Assembly: GCA_035626475.1 (NCBI GenBank) | Contig: DASPNP010000062.1 | Coordinates: 1-13,025 of the forward strand | Direction: 5' to 3' | DNA length: 13,025 nt | DNA from: DASPKT01 sp035626475 | GTDB lineage: Bacteria > Pseudomonadota > Alphaproteobacteria > Azospirillales > Azospirillaceae | Part shown: positions 7,505 to 13,025 of the stretch, piece by piece | Layout: each line of letters starts with the position of its first letter | Numbering within the stretch: the first letter of the stretch is position 1 | Notes under the pieces: generated by a model | Told to the model about the DNA's origin: nothing | Database searches by the model: none | The model's input: the letters and a program-made list of their open reading frames with translations, nothing else | Position numbers and translations under genes: made by a program

Positions 7505-7705
7505 GTCATCCCGGCGCAAGCCGGGACCCAGGGGTTGCAGCAAGACAGCATCGATGAAGCGCGCCCGTAGGTCGCATGGAGCGGAGCGCAATGCGACATG
7601 CTTCGGCCGGGGTGTCGCATTGCGCCTGCGGCTCCATGCGACCTACGGTGCTGCATCCACCGTATCCCGCTGCAACCCCTGGGCCCCGGCTTTCGCCGGG
7701 GTGAC
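7505..7705. repeat. Nested double palindrome between convergent genes
   Basis: The outer arms are 37 nt each (7505-7541 and 7669-7705) in inverted orientation and differ at three positions. Each arm has its own hairpin (TCCCGGC-GCAA-GCCGGGA at 7509-7526; CCCCGGC and GCCGGGG around TTTC at 7684-7701). Nested inside is a second palindrome: CGTAGGTCGCATGGAGC (7566-7582) pairs perfectly with 7631-7647, and GCGCAATGCGACA (7586-7598) pairs perfectly with 7613-7625. The island lies between the ends of ispE and the Sel1 gene, so it could act as a bidirectional RNA end or stabiliser. It looks like two REP-type dispersed elements, one inside the other. No transposase is present. Confidence 0.85.
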
Positions 7706-7744
7706 GGTCACGAGAACAGCGGAAGGAAACTAAATGACCCCCGC

Positions 7745-8953
7745 TCAGCGCTGCCCGCGCAGCCGCTGCAGCAGGGCCTGGGTCGCGCGGCCGTCGACCG
7801 GCAGGCCTTGGGCTTTCTGATAGGCCTTGATGGCGGCGACGGTGCGCTTGCCCAGCGTGCCCTTGGGCGTGCCCAGCTTGTGGCCCGCCGCCTGCAGCAG
7901 GGTCTGCATCTCGCGGATCTCCTCCCTGCTGAGGGGCGCGTTCGGCGGCGCCGCGGCGGGACGCGCGGCGTCGGCCTGTCCGGTGGCAGGTTCCCGGGCG
8001 GGCGCCGGGACCACGGCGGCGGCGGCGATCTCAGGCCGGACGGCGGCGATCTGCGGCGGGGCCGATGTGACCAGCACGTTGCTGCGACCCTCGGTCAGGC
8101 GCTTCAGCGAGTCGGCGGCGGTGGCGTCGCCGGTGGCCGCGGCCTGGCGGTACCAGCCGGCGGCGGTGGCCGGGTCGGGCGCGCCGTCCACCCCGGCCTC
8201 GTACAGCACGCCCAGCATGAACAGGGCGCGCGCCACGCCGGCATCGGCCGCCTCCTCGAACCAGCGGGCGGCGGCGGCGGGATCGCGCTCGACGCCGTTC
8301 CCCTCGGCGTACAGAAGCCCCAGGTCGAACTTGGCCTCGGCATGGCCCAGCTCGGCGGCGCGGCGGTACCAGGCGGCGGCGGTGGGCATGTCGATCGGCA
8401 GGGCGATGCCGCCCCGGTGCAGATCGGCCATGGCGTAGGCGGCGTCGGCCTCGCCGCGCAGCGCCGCCTGCTCGTACCAGAAGCGGGCGCGCCTCATGTC
8501 CTGAAGCCGGTCGAACTCGCCGGCCGCGAAGGCCTCGGCCACCGCCAGCGCCGCCTCGGCGTCGCCGGTGCGGGCCCGGGCCTCGGCGGCGCGCAGCTCC
8601 TCGCCGGCGGCGGCGGGCAGGGCGGGGGCGCTCGCCACCGCCACCCCGGCGCCGATGGCGGCCGGCAGCACGACGGTGCGCAGCGGTGCCACCGCGGCGG
8701 CGGCGTTGCCCCTGGTGCGGGCGGGCTTACGGGCCGCGCTCTGCTTCTTGGCAACCGGCTTGCGCGCGGTCGCCTTCTGGGTGGAGGTCCGGGCTGGCTT
8801 CTGAGCCGCCTTCTGCGTCGTCTTCTGGCCGGCCGCCGGCTTCGCCGAGGGCTTGGCTGCGGCGGCGGGCCGCTGCTCCTGCGCGCTGGCGGGGACAACC
8901 GGCGGCAAGGTCAGGCAGGCGAACAGGAGCGGGGCCAGGAACGACCGACGCAT
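7745..8953 (-). CDS. Exported Sel1-repeat and peptidoglycan-binding-domain protein
   Basis: A 402-residue envelope protein in four parts: a signal peptide (1-24, cleavage after ASA); a Lys/Ala/Gln-rich basic linker (about 28-82); an alpha-helical array of Sel1-type repeats (about 118-285, with repeated WYxxAAxxG-type units such as FWYEQAALRGEADAAY, AAWYRRAAELGHAEAKF and ARWFEEAADAGVARALF); and after a Pro/Ala spacer a C-terminal peptidoglycan-binding domain (about 344-400: SREEIREMQTLLQAAGHKLG, then GTLGKRTVAAIKAYQKAQGL). It probably binds murein in the periplasm while the Sel1 array recruits partners. The frame is open to 9151, but 8953 gives a clean signal peptide with GGAG 9 nt upstream. 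It diverges from tRNA-Gln. No catalytic domain is seen. Confidence 0.9.
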   Translation of the reverse strand: MRRSFLAPLLFACLTLPPVVPASAQEQRPAAAAKPSAKPAAGQKTTQKAAQKPARTSTQKATARKPVAKKQSAARKPARTRGNAAAAVAPLRTVVLPAAIGAGVAVASAPALPAAAGEELRAAEARARTGDAEAALAVAEAFAAGEFDRLQDMRRARFWYEQAALRGEADAAYAMADLHRGGIALPIDMPTAAAWYRRAAELGHAEAKFDLGLLYAEGNGVERDPAAAARWFEEAADAGVARALFMLGVLYEAGVDGAPDPATAAGWYRQAAATGDATAADSLKRLTEGRSNVLVTSAPPQIAAVRPEIAAAAVVPAPAREPATGQADAARPAAAPPNAPLSREEIREMQTLLQAAGHKLGTPKGTLGKRTVAAIKAYQKAQGLPVDGRATQALLQRLRGQR

Positions 8954-9067
8954 GCCGGGAAACTCCAGGGGAAGCGGGAACCGATGGGAAGCACACCCTA
9001 GCATGGAAGGGTTAACGGGGAGTATTGCCGCTTCCCGGCCGCTCGTACGAAAAGCCGCGCGCGACCG

Positions 9068-9097
9068 TTGCGCGGCCGCACGTCCCTGGATTATGGT
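9068..9097 (+). promoter_or_regulatory. Probable tRNA-Gln promoter
   Basis: TTGCGC (9068-9073) and TATGGT (9092-9097) are 18 nt apart, which would start transcription near 9103, about 35 nt before the tRNA. The following leader is very GC-rich, as is common for stringently controlled stable-RNA promoters. Confidence 0.42.
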
Positions 9098-9121
9098 GCC
9101 GGCCTTCGCGTCGGGGGACCG

Positions 9122-9135
9122 CCCCGGCGCCGGGG
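9122..9135 (+). promoter_or_regulatory. 14-bp perfect palindrome in the tRNA leader
   Basis: CCCCGGCGCCGGGG is fully self-complementary and ends two bases before the mature tRNA. In RNA it could form a short hairpin against the processing site, or in DNA a protein site. Function unknown. Confidence 0.4.
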
Positions 9136-9137
9136 AT

Positions 9138-9212
9138 TGGGGCGTCGCCAAGCGGTAAGGCAGCGGTTTTTGGTACCGCCATTCCTAGGTTCGAATCCTA
9201 GCGCCCCAGCCA
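9138..9212 (+). tRNA. tRNA-Gln (anticodon UUG), CCA encoded
   Basis: A complete cloverleaf can be drawn. The acceptor stem TGGGGCG (9138-9144) pairs with CGCCCCA (9202-9208); the D stem GCC/GGC is at 9147-9149 and 9159-9161; the anticodon stem GCGGT/ACCGC (9163-9167, 9175-9179) carries the loop TTTTGGT with TTG at 9170-9172; the T arm CTAGG-TTCGAAT-CCTAG is at 9185-9201. The discriminator is G9209 and CCA is encoded at 9210-9212. The first pair is U-A, typical of bacterial glutamine tRNA. No integrase gene or duplicated 3' end is visible, so it is not an evident attachment site here. Confidence 0.97.
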
Positions 9213-9491
9213 TCCCCCGCCATTGGCCCGCCACCGGCCCGCCTGGGGGCCGTAAACACCCAGTCATCCGCATAATCCGCCCGCTTCGGCCGCCCGGCAC
9301 CGCGCCGGCGCGCGAGCATTGCGGCGCGCGGCGCCAGCAAAACCCTTCCGGCTTGCACGAATTCGGCGGTGGCGGGACGGTCGATCCCTGCGAATACGGG
9401 GACCGCGGCCTATCCCTCCGGGTGGTTCTGTAACATTTTACCTACCTTGCATGGCTGGATTCATCTATCATCGGGACAATAGAGGCCGTGT
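9213..9491. other. Gene-free region after tRNA-Gln
   Basis: No convincing gene is seen. GGCCC (9236-9240) and GGGCC (9247-9251) could form a small hairpin after the tRNA, without a T-run. A GC-rich imperfect dyad is near 9300-9332. The only AT-rich patch (about 9427-9480, containing TAACATTTTACC, TTGCAT, TATCAT and GACAAT) is the likely promoter zone for the downstream genes, but no pair has good spacing. Confidence 0.5.
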
Positions 9492-9644
9492 ATGACTGCC
9501 GAGCGCGCCGCAGGGCCAGATGGGCCGTGGGGCTGGGTGCGCCAGGGCTTGCCGGACGCGGTTCTCGCCAAACATCTTTCAGGACGGACCCCGCCCGGCG
9601 GCGGCGTCCGGCACGGCGGGTGCCGGGGTGCGGAGAGGCGATGA
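9492..9644 (+). CDS. Possible 50-residue leader ORF overlapping the next start
   Basis: This short ORF begins with ATG 6 nt after AGAGG (9481-9485) and ends in a TGA that overlaps the ATG of the following gene as ATGA. The product (MTAERAAGPDGPWGWVRQG at 1-19, then LPDAVLAKHLSGR at 20-32) is Gly/Arg-rich at the C-terminus and matches nothing I know. Third-position G/C is about three quarters, lower than in the flanking genes, which argues for caution. If real, it would couple translation to the EAL-like gene; it may also be chance. Confidence 0.33.
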   Translation: MTAERAAGPDGPWGWVRQGLPDAVLAKHLSGRTPPGGGVRHGGCRGAERR

Positions 9645-10918
9645 ATCGGCAGAACGCTCCTAAGCGGGATTGGGTCCGGGTCAAGCCCGGCGAACGGTCG
9701 GCGACCGTTCCGGAGAAGCCCGATTACGACGACCAGAAGCTGCTGACGCTGCTGCAGACCGCCAAGCGCGAGCTGCAGGGCCTGCGCCTGATCCATCTCC
9801 ACCTGTCGCTGCTGAAGGACAAGAGCCAGCTCGACGTCATGTCGATCAAACGGGCCATGCAGGAGACGGCCGACCAGTCGTCCTACCTGCAGGTGTTCAA
9901 CCTGTCCAACGACGACGTCATCATCCTCTACAAGGGCATCAAGTTCTCGCTGATCTCCGAGGTCTGCTCGAAGCTGGAGAAGCTGCTTCTGTCGCGCACC
10001 GTGATGACGAAGCAGAATCCCTACCGGGAGGACAGCCTCTACTCGATCATGGAGCTGTCGCTCAACTTCGTGAACGTGATCCGCTTCATCGAGGGGCTGA
10101 CCGCCGGCGAGGGCGCCGAGCAGCAGACCGAGACCAAGCCGCCGATCACGCTGGAGGAGCTGGGCAAGATCGAGCGGGCGGTCCAGATGTTCGACCTCTC
10201 GCCCTTCATGCTGAACCAGCCGGTGGTCAACATCCAGAACACCGAGCAGAACGAGTTCGAGTATTTCGAACTGTACATCGCCATCAAGTCGCTCGAAGAG
10301 CGGCTGTCGCCGAAGTACGACATCACCTTCAACAAGTGGCTGTTCAACTACTTCACGGCCAACCTCGACCAGTCGGTGCTGAAGGCGCTGAACTACGGCG
10401 TCGACTTCCTGCGCGGCAAGCGCCTCGGCCTGAACCTGAACCTGTCCACCATCCTGTCCGCGAGCTTCGTGAAGTTCGACGAGCGGCTGACCGCCGATCT
10501 GCGCGGCAACGTCGTGCTGGAGATCAGCAAGACCGACCTCATCGAGAACACGAACATGTACAAGGAGGTCGTGGATTTCGCGACCAGCCGCGGCTACCAG
10601 ATCTGCATCGACGGGCTGAACGACTTCTGGGTCACGCACATGGACCTGGAATACATGGCCTGCGACTATGCCAAGATCATCTGGACCGACGACATGCTGA
10701 ACATGACGGAGGGCGAGCTCGACGCCTTCCAGGAGAAGGTCCGGGGGCAGCAGAACTGCCGCTACATCCTCGCGCGCTGCGGCACGGTGAACGGCCTGAT
10801 CTGGGCCGACAAGGTCGGCATCAGCCTGGTGCAGGGCCGCATCGTCGACAACATCATGCGCAAGGGCGTGCTGGTCCGCGACGCGCTGAAATCCGCCAAG
10901 ATGATGAGCGACGACTGA
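9641..10918 (+). CDS. Degenerate EAL-like protein with a possible GGDEF-like N-terminal region
   Basis: A soluble 425-residue protein with no signal peptide or membrane helix. The C-terminal half (about 205-408) follows the order of an EAL c-di-GMP phosphodiesterase: YFELYIAIK (208-216) at the first strand, NLNLST (265-270) for the NxS strand, VVLEISKTDL (291-300) for LEITE, ICIDGLNDF (321-329) for the DDFGTG strand, YAKIIWTD (343-350) for LKID, and LVQGRIV (396-402) for the QG strand. Almost all metal and catalytic residues are replaced: no EAL, DG instead of DD, I347 instead of the KID Asp, no EGVE. An enzyme is therefore unlikely; a receptor or protein-interaction role is more plausible. 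Residues about 47-118 (LRLIHLHLSLL, VFNLSNDDVIILYKG, then a helix) could be an eroded GGDEF fold; this is weaker. ATG 9641 has GGAG 5 nt upstream; the GTG 9488 extension is Arg-rich and rejected. An imperfect dyad (10928-10952) follows. Confidence 0.85.
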   Translation: MNRQNAPKRDWVRVKPGERSATVPEKPDYDDQKLLTLLQTAKRELQGLRLIHLHLSLLKDKSQLDVMSIKRAMQETADQSSYLQVFNLSNDDVIILYKGIKFSLISEVCSKLEKLLLSRTVMTKQNPYREDSLYSIMELSLNFVNVIRFIEGLTAGEGAEQQTETKPPITLEELGKIERAVQMFDLSPFMLNQPVVNIQNTEQNEFEYFELYIAIKSLEERLSPKYDITFNKWLFNYFTANLDQSVLKALNYGVDFLRGKRLGLNLNLSTILSASFVKFDERLTADLRGNVVLEISKTDLIENTNMYKEVVDFATSRGYQICIDGLNDFWVTHMDLEYMACDYAKIIWTDDMLNMTEGELDAFQEKVRGQQNCRYILARCGTVNGLIWADKVGISLVQGRIVDNIMRKGVLVRDALKSAKMMSDD

Positions 10919-10951
10919 CGTTCCGACACCGGCCGATCGATTGTCGCCCGG

Positions 10952-11407
10952 TCAGTTGTTGAACGCGATCCAGCCGTTCAGGACGGACGCGAAGCTCACC
11001 CAGGCGAAATAGGGCACGAACAGCCAGCCGGCCAGCGGGCGCACCCGGTGGAAGGCGAGGCCCGTCGCCACGATCGACGCCAGCAGCAGGAAGATCTCGG
11101 CGAAGGCCAGTTCCGGGCTGCGCATCCCGAAGAACAGCACCGACCAGGCCAGGTTCAGCACCAGCTGGACGGCGTAGAGGACTATTTCCGGCCGGGCGGC
11201 CGCCATCATCACGAACAGCAGCGTCCAGACCGGCCCGAAAATCCAGTCGGGCGGGTTGAAGGGCGGCTTCTCCAGCGTGCGGTACCAGCCGCCGATCTCC
11301 GGGGTGGTGACGGCGCCGCCCAGGCCCGACATGGCGAAGGTGGCGCCGAGGATCAGCAGCAGGGAAAGCCAGGGGCTCCCGGCAGCGGAGGGATCGGTCT
11401 TGCTCAT
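10952..11407 (-). CDS. TspO/MBR family membrane protein
   Basis: An integral inner or outer membrane protein of 151 residues in the family that binds porphyrins and cholesterol-like ligands and acts as an oxygen or stress-linked regulator in alphaproteobacteria. Five helices are visible (about 12-32, 54-71, 74-95, 99-119, 126-146). Family motifs include WYRTLEKPPFNPPDWIFGPVW (41-61), Q81, N85-x-x-W88, FFGM (92-95), VPYFAWVSFA (131-140) and LN (143-144). The W61-to-N85 segment is about 10 residues shorter than in the Rhodobacter protein as I remember it, so the end of helix 2 and the following loop are trimmed. No good ribosome-binding site precedes ATG 11407. It converges on the EAL-like gene with a 33-bp gap and diverges from the next gene. 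Confidence 0.93.
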   Translation of the reverse strand: MSKTDPSAAGSPWLSLLLILGATFAMSGLGGAVTTPEIGGWYRTLEKPPFNPPDWIFGPVWTLLFVMMAAARPEIVLYAVQLVLNLAWSVLFFGMRSPELAFAEIFLLLASIVATGLAFHRVRPLAGWLFVPYFAWVSFASVLNGWIAFNN

Positions 11408-11474
11408 GCCAGGGAAATGGGAGGCGGTCGGCGCCCGTCAAGGCGAGGCCGGACCTACCCGTTTGGACTGCACG

Positions 11475-11489
11475 TTTACGGCAAGTAAA
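11475..11489. promoter_or_regulatory. Short dyad TTTAC-N5-GTAAA in a divergent promoter region
   Basis: A 5-bp inverted repeat with 5-nt spacing lies just upstream of the probable promoter of the 11586 gene and 68 nt before the TspO start. It could be an operator for either gene. No regulator can be named. Confidence 0.25.
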
Positions 11490-11492
11490 TGA

Positions 11493-11522
11493 GAGACTTT
11501 TTCGTAGCTGCTTCGGTATAGT
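11493..11522 (+). promoter_or_regulatory. Probable promoter of the 326-residue unknown gene
   Basis: A good -10 hexamer TATAGT (11517-11522) has a weak -35 (GAGACT, 11493-11498) 18 nt upstream. The surrounding 50 bases are the most AT-rich of the gap. The start codon follows 63 nt after the -10. Confidence 0.35.
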
Positions 11523-11585
11523 TCTTACCCAGGGGCCCGGCAACGCATCGGGCGCGCGGGGCGGCTGGGCGGAACGACGGGGCTC

Positions 11586-12566
11586 ATGAGCAAGGCGGAC
11601 AAGGCTGCGGCAGCCCAGGCGGGCGGTGACTCGGAAGCCAGCCGCAGCACCCATTTTGTCTTCGACAACAAGGTCTTCCAGGTCCCCGGCGGCTATTTCA
11701 ACATGGCCAAGGAAGGCGAGGCCGTCTTCAACGTCAAGCTGGGCGACGTCTGGGGCAAGGTCAATTTCCGCACCCTGATCGACGCCTTCAACATCGACCC
11801 CAAGGGCCCGGACGCCGAGCTGCTGGCGAAGGTCGAGAAGGGGCTGAAGTTCGTCAAGGAGATCCGCCCCGGCGACAGCATCCCGCGCGAGATCCTGGAT
11901 GGCACCGCCTCCTGGAAAGTTGACGAGCGCCACCTGCTGATCGCCCGCGGCCGCCTCTCGGTGCAGCTGGTCTCCTGGATCACCGGCAACGAGGAGGTGG
12001 TCACCGACCGCAACCAGCTGGAGCGGGCGGTCGAGGACCCGAACATCAAGAACCGGGTGCAGCAGGCCTTCGGCGAACTGGCGAAGAAATTCGGCCTGCC
12101 CGAGGAGCGCCGCCAGGAGGTGGTCGACAAGGTCGACGCCATGGCGCGCGAGCTCTCCTACATCGAGGCGCTGCGCGATCGCTACGGGCAGGTGCAGCGC
12201 ATCGTCGTGCAGCTCGGCCGCATCAACAAGGCCTACAAGGCCGACCGCCAGATCACCGGCGACATCTCGCGCATGATGGCGCTGTTCAAGAACCCGGTCG
12301 GCTTCTTCGACGACATCTTCGAGCAGCTGGACGGGCAGACGGCGGAAATCTTCGCCATGCTGAAGTCCTACGACGCCTCGGTCGCCTTCATCCGCCGCAT
12401 GCGCGACGAGCTGCACACCAACCTGATGGTCTGGGACGAGATGATCGTCGACTGGACCGCCCTCGAATACGAGAGCGGCCCCGAGGTCGAGGCCATGCTG
12501 AAGCGCACCTACCAGTTCCTGGCGCAGAACTTCCTGATCAGCAAGGTCTGGCAGCGCGGGGGGTGA
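11586..12566 (+). CDS. Helical cytosolic protein of unknown function
   Basis: I do not recognise this 326-residue protein. After an Ala/Ser-rich start (1-20) comes a mixed alpha/beta region (about 22-135: HFVFDNKVFQVPGGYF, WGKVNFRTLIDAFN, LLIARGRLSVQLVSWITG), then a long mainly helical region (about 136-326) with charged, coiled-coil-like stretches (NQLERAVEDPNIKNRVQQAF, EVVDKVDAMARELSYIEALR) and the hydrophobic motif NPVGFFDDIFEQL (236-248). No signal peptide or membrane span is seen. Codon use matches the core genes, so it is probably native. The start is set by ATG 11586 with a weak GGGG nearby. It is close to the EAL-like gene and could serve the same process, but nothing proves this. Confidence 0.85.
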   Translation: MSKADKAAAAQAGGDSEASRSTHFVFDNKVFQVPGGYFNMAKEGEAVFNVKLGDVWGKVNFRTLIDAFNIDPKGPDAELLAKVEKGLKFVKEIRPGDSIPREILDGTASWKVDERHLLIARGRLSVQLVSWITGNEEVVTDRNQLERAVEDPNIKNRVQQAFGELAKKFGLPEERRQEVVDKVDAMARELSYIEALRDRYGQVQRIVVQLGRINKAYKADRQITGDISRMMALFKNPVGFFDDIFEQLDGQTAEIFAMLKSYDASVAFIRRMRDELHTNLMVWDEMIVDWTALEYESGPEVEAMLKRTYQFLAQNFLISKVWQRGG

Positions 12567-12608
12567 GGGGGCTTCCTCCCCTGTTCATCCAAGGCAGCGT
12601 TGATGGTC

Positions 12609-12719
12609 TGCGTCCTTCGACAGGCTCAGGATGAGGACCTTCTTGCTGCTCCCGGTGGCCTGGGAGCCAGGGGTGCCTGGCGTATCCCTTCCCTCATCCT
12701 GAGCTTGTCGAAGGACGCA
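12609..12719. repeat. Inverted pair of TTCGACAAGCTCAGG-type dispersed repeats
   Basis: Arms 12609-12636 and 12692-12719 (28 nt each) are inverted with one mismatch (CAGG against CAAG) and enclose 55 bp. The core CCTTCGACA(A/G)GCTCAGGATGAGG is a palindromic element found in very many alphaproteobacterial intergenic regions; its translation gives spurious 'LRQAQDE' and 'LSLSKD' peptides. No mobility gene is present. Confidence 0.88.
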
Positions 12720-12735
12720 CAAGGTCCGAACGCCT

Positions 12736-12812
12736 GTAGGTCGCATGAAGCCGCAGGCGTAATGCGACAACCGGCCGGATATCGCATTGCGGCTTCGCTT
12801 CCATGCGACCTT
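12736..12812. repeat. Second copy of the GTAGGTCGCATG palindrome
   Basis: AGGTCGCATG (12738-12747) pairs with CATGCGACCT (12802-12811), and AATGCGA (12761-12767) pairs with TCGCATT (12782-12788). The left arm (12736-12768) is nearly identical to the reverse complement of the right arm of the inner palindrome at 7566-7647, so this is a dispersed family. Confidence 0.82.
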
Positions 12813-12851
12813 GTCTGTTGCGAGTTGAGTAGAGTGGCTGGGTCCAAGGGA

Positions 12852-12913
12852 GAACCGGGCTGCCCCTAGGGGCCGCCCGGTTCGCGGGGTCGGTGACACC
12901 GTATGCGACCCCG
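12852..12913. other. Two abutting strong stem-loops, unexplained
   Basis: Stem 1: GAACCGGGC (12852-12860) pairs perfectly with GCCCGGTTC (12875-12883). After one mismatch, GCCC (12862-12865) pairs with GGGC (12870-12873) around CTAG. Stem 2: CGGGGTCG (12885-12892) pairs with CGACCCCG (12906-12913) around 13 nt that include the odd palindrome GGTGACACC (12892-12900). One base separates them. They lie upstream of a possible start at 13018 and could form a structured leader. No T-run follows. I cannot match them to a known RNA family. Confidence 0.5.
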
Positions 12914-13017
12914 GCGTTGCCGCCGTCCGTAGCCAGATGCCCGCCCCGAACCCTTGGCGATCTCGAACAGTTGCCCGGGACCGGCCCGCCGGATCCCGCA
13001 GACAAGGACGAGCCGCC

Positions 13018-13025
13018 ATGTCTTC
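13018..13025 (+). CDS. Possible start of a further gene, cut by the window edge
   Basis: ATG 13018 is preceded by AAGGA (13004-13008) at 9 nt spacing. Only two codons are inside the window, so coding status cannot be judged. The position after a long gene-free stretch with structured DNA makes a gene start plausible. Confidence 0.25.

Noticed and set aside
7598..9001. Plus-strand ORF of 467 residues opposite the Sel1 gene
   Set aside because: Gly/Arg-rich shadow frame that also runs through the palindromic repeat.
9138..9212. tRNA-Gln as an integration site
   Set aside because: No integrase and no repeated tRNA 3' end are seen in the window.
9370..9405. Degenerate third copy of the GTCATCCC hairpin near GTCGATCCCTGCGAATACGG
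   Set aside because: The stem pairs only five bases including T-G, and similarity to 7505-7541 needs a gap; it may be chance.
9670..10962. Plus-strand ORF of 430 residues in another frame of the EAL-like gene
   Set aside because: Arg/Gly/Ala-rich without core hydrophobic pattern; the frame at 9641-10918 has a clear fold signature.
10854..12416. Minus-strand ORF of 520 residues across TspO and the unknown gene
   Set aside because: Crosses two well-supported genes and has shadow-type composition.
12661..12720. CRISPR-like array from repeated motifs near the right end
   Set aside because: The repeats are inverted, only two copies, with no regular spacers and no cas genes.
12841..12945. Cobalamin riboswitch, suggested by AAGGGAGAACCGGG and GTAGCCAGATGCCCGCC
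   Set aside because: The near-invariant core (CCCGCAACTGT and GCCACTG boxes) is missing and the order does not fit; only the strong stem-loops are kept as an observation.
12585..13019. ORFs in the last 450 bases with 'LRQAQDE' and 'LSLSKD' peptides
   Set aside because: These are well-known false translations of the TTCGACAAGCTCAGG repeat.

Overview
The window is a GC-rich stretch (roughly 70% by eye) of an alphaproteobacterial chromosome, most likely from the Rhodospirillales/Azospirillaceae. The signs are strong G/C third-position bias, a divergent uracil-DNA glycosylase / ETF-ubiquinone oxidoreductase pair, a TPR gene translationally coupled to ispE, and dispersed palindromes of the 'TTCGACAAGCTCAGG' and 'GTAGGTCGCATG' kinds. 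The genus is an inference. I see no plasmid, phage, transposase or CRISPR genes; this is mainly a core-genome neighbourhood with a few accessory insertions.

Layout. Positions 1-70 hold two tandem hairpins. A family-4-like uracil-DNA glycosylase (minus, 71-919) diverges from ETF-QO (plus, 1009-2670), which ends in a textbook intrinsic terminator. Next is a clearly AT-richer island with one orphan four-helix membrane protein (2811-3251). An ABM-domain protein (plus, 3353-3724) and an exported metallo-beta-lactamase-fold hydrolase (minus, 3721-4644) converge and share a CTAG stop palindrome. A secreted TPR protein (4858-6561) overlaps ispE (6558-7454) by 4 nt. The gap between ispE and the next, convergent gene holds a nested palindromic repeat (7505-7705). 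That next gene encodes an exported Sel1-repeat/peptidoglycan-binding protein (minus, 7745-8953). It is followed by tRNA-Gln(UUG) (9138-9212).

The right part looks regulatory. A possible 50-residue leader ORF (9492-9644) overlaps by ATGA the start of a 425-residue protein (9641-10918) that I read as a degenerate GGDEF-like plus EAL-like protein without its catalytic residues. A TspO/MBR membrane protein (minus, 10952-11407) follows, then a divergent unrecognised 326-residue cytosolic helical protein (11586-12566). The last 450 bases contain two more dispersed palindromes, two abutting strong stem-loops and perhaps the first codons of a further gene at 13018.

Functions: respiratory-chain electron entry (ETF-QO), isoprenoid precursor synthesis (IspE), base-excision repair (UDG) and envelope biology (TPR, Sel1/PG-binding). 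The items most worth a second look are the degenerate c-di-GMP-type protein with its coupled mini-ORF, the repeat pair with a compensatory base change, the UDG without a full Fe-S ligand set, and the AT-rich orphan membrane gene. I see no complete new multi-gene system.
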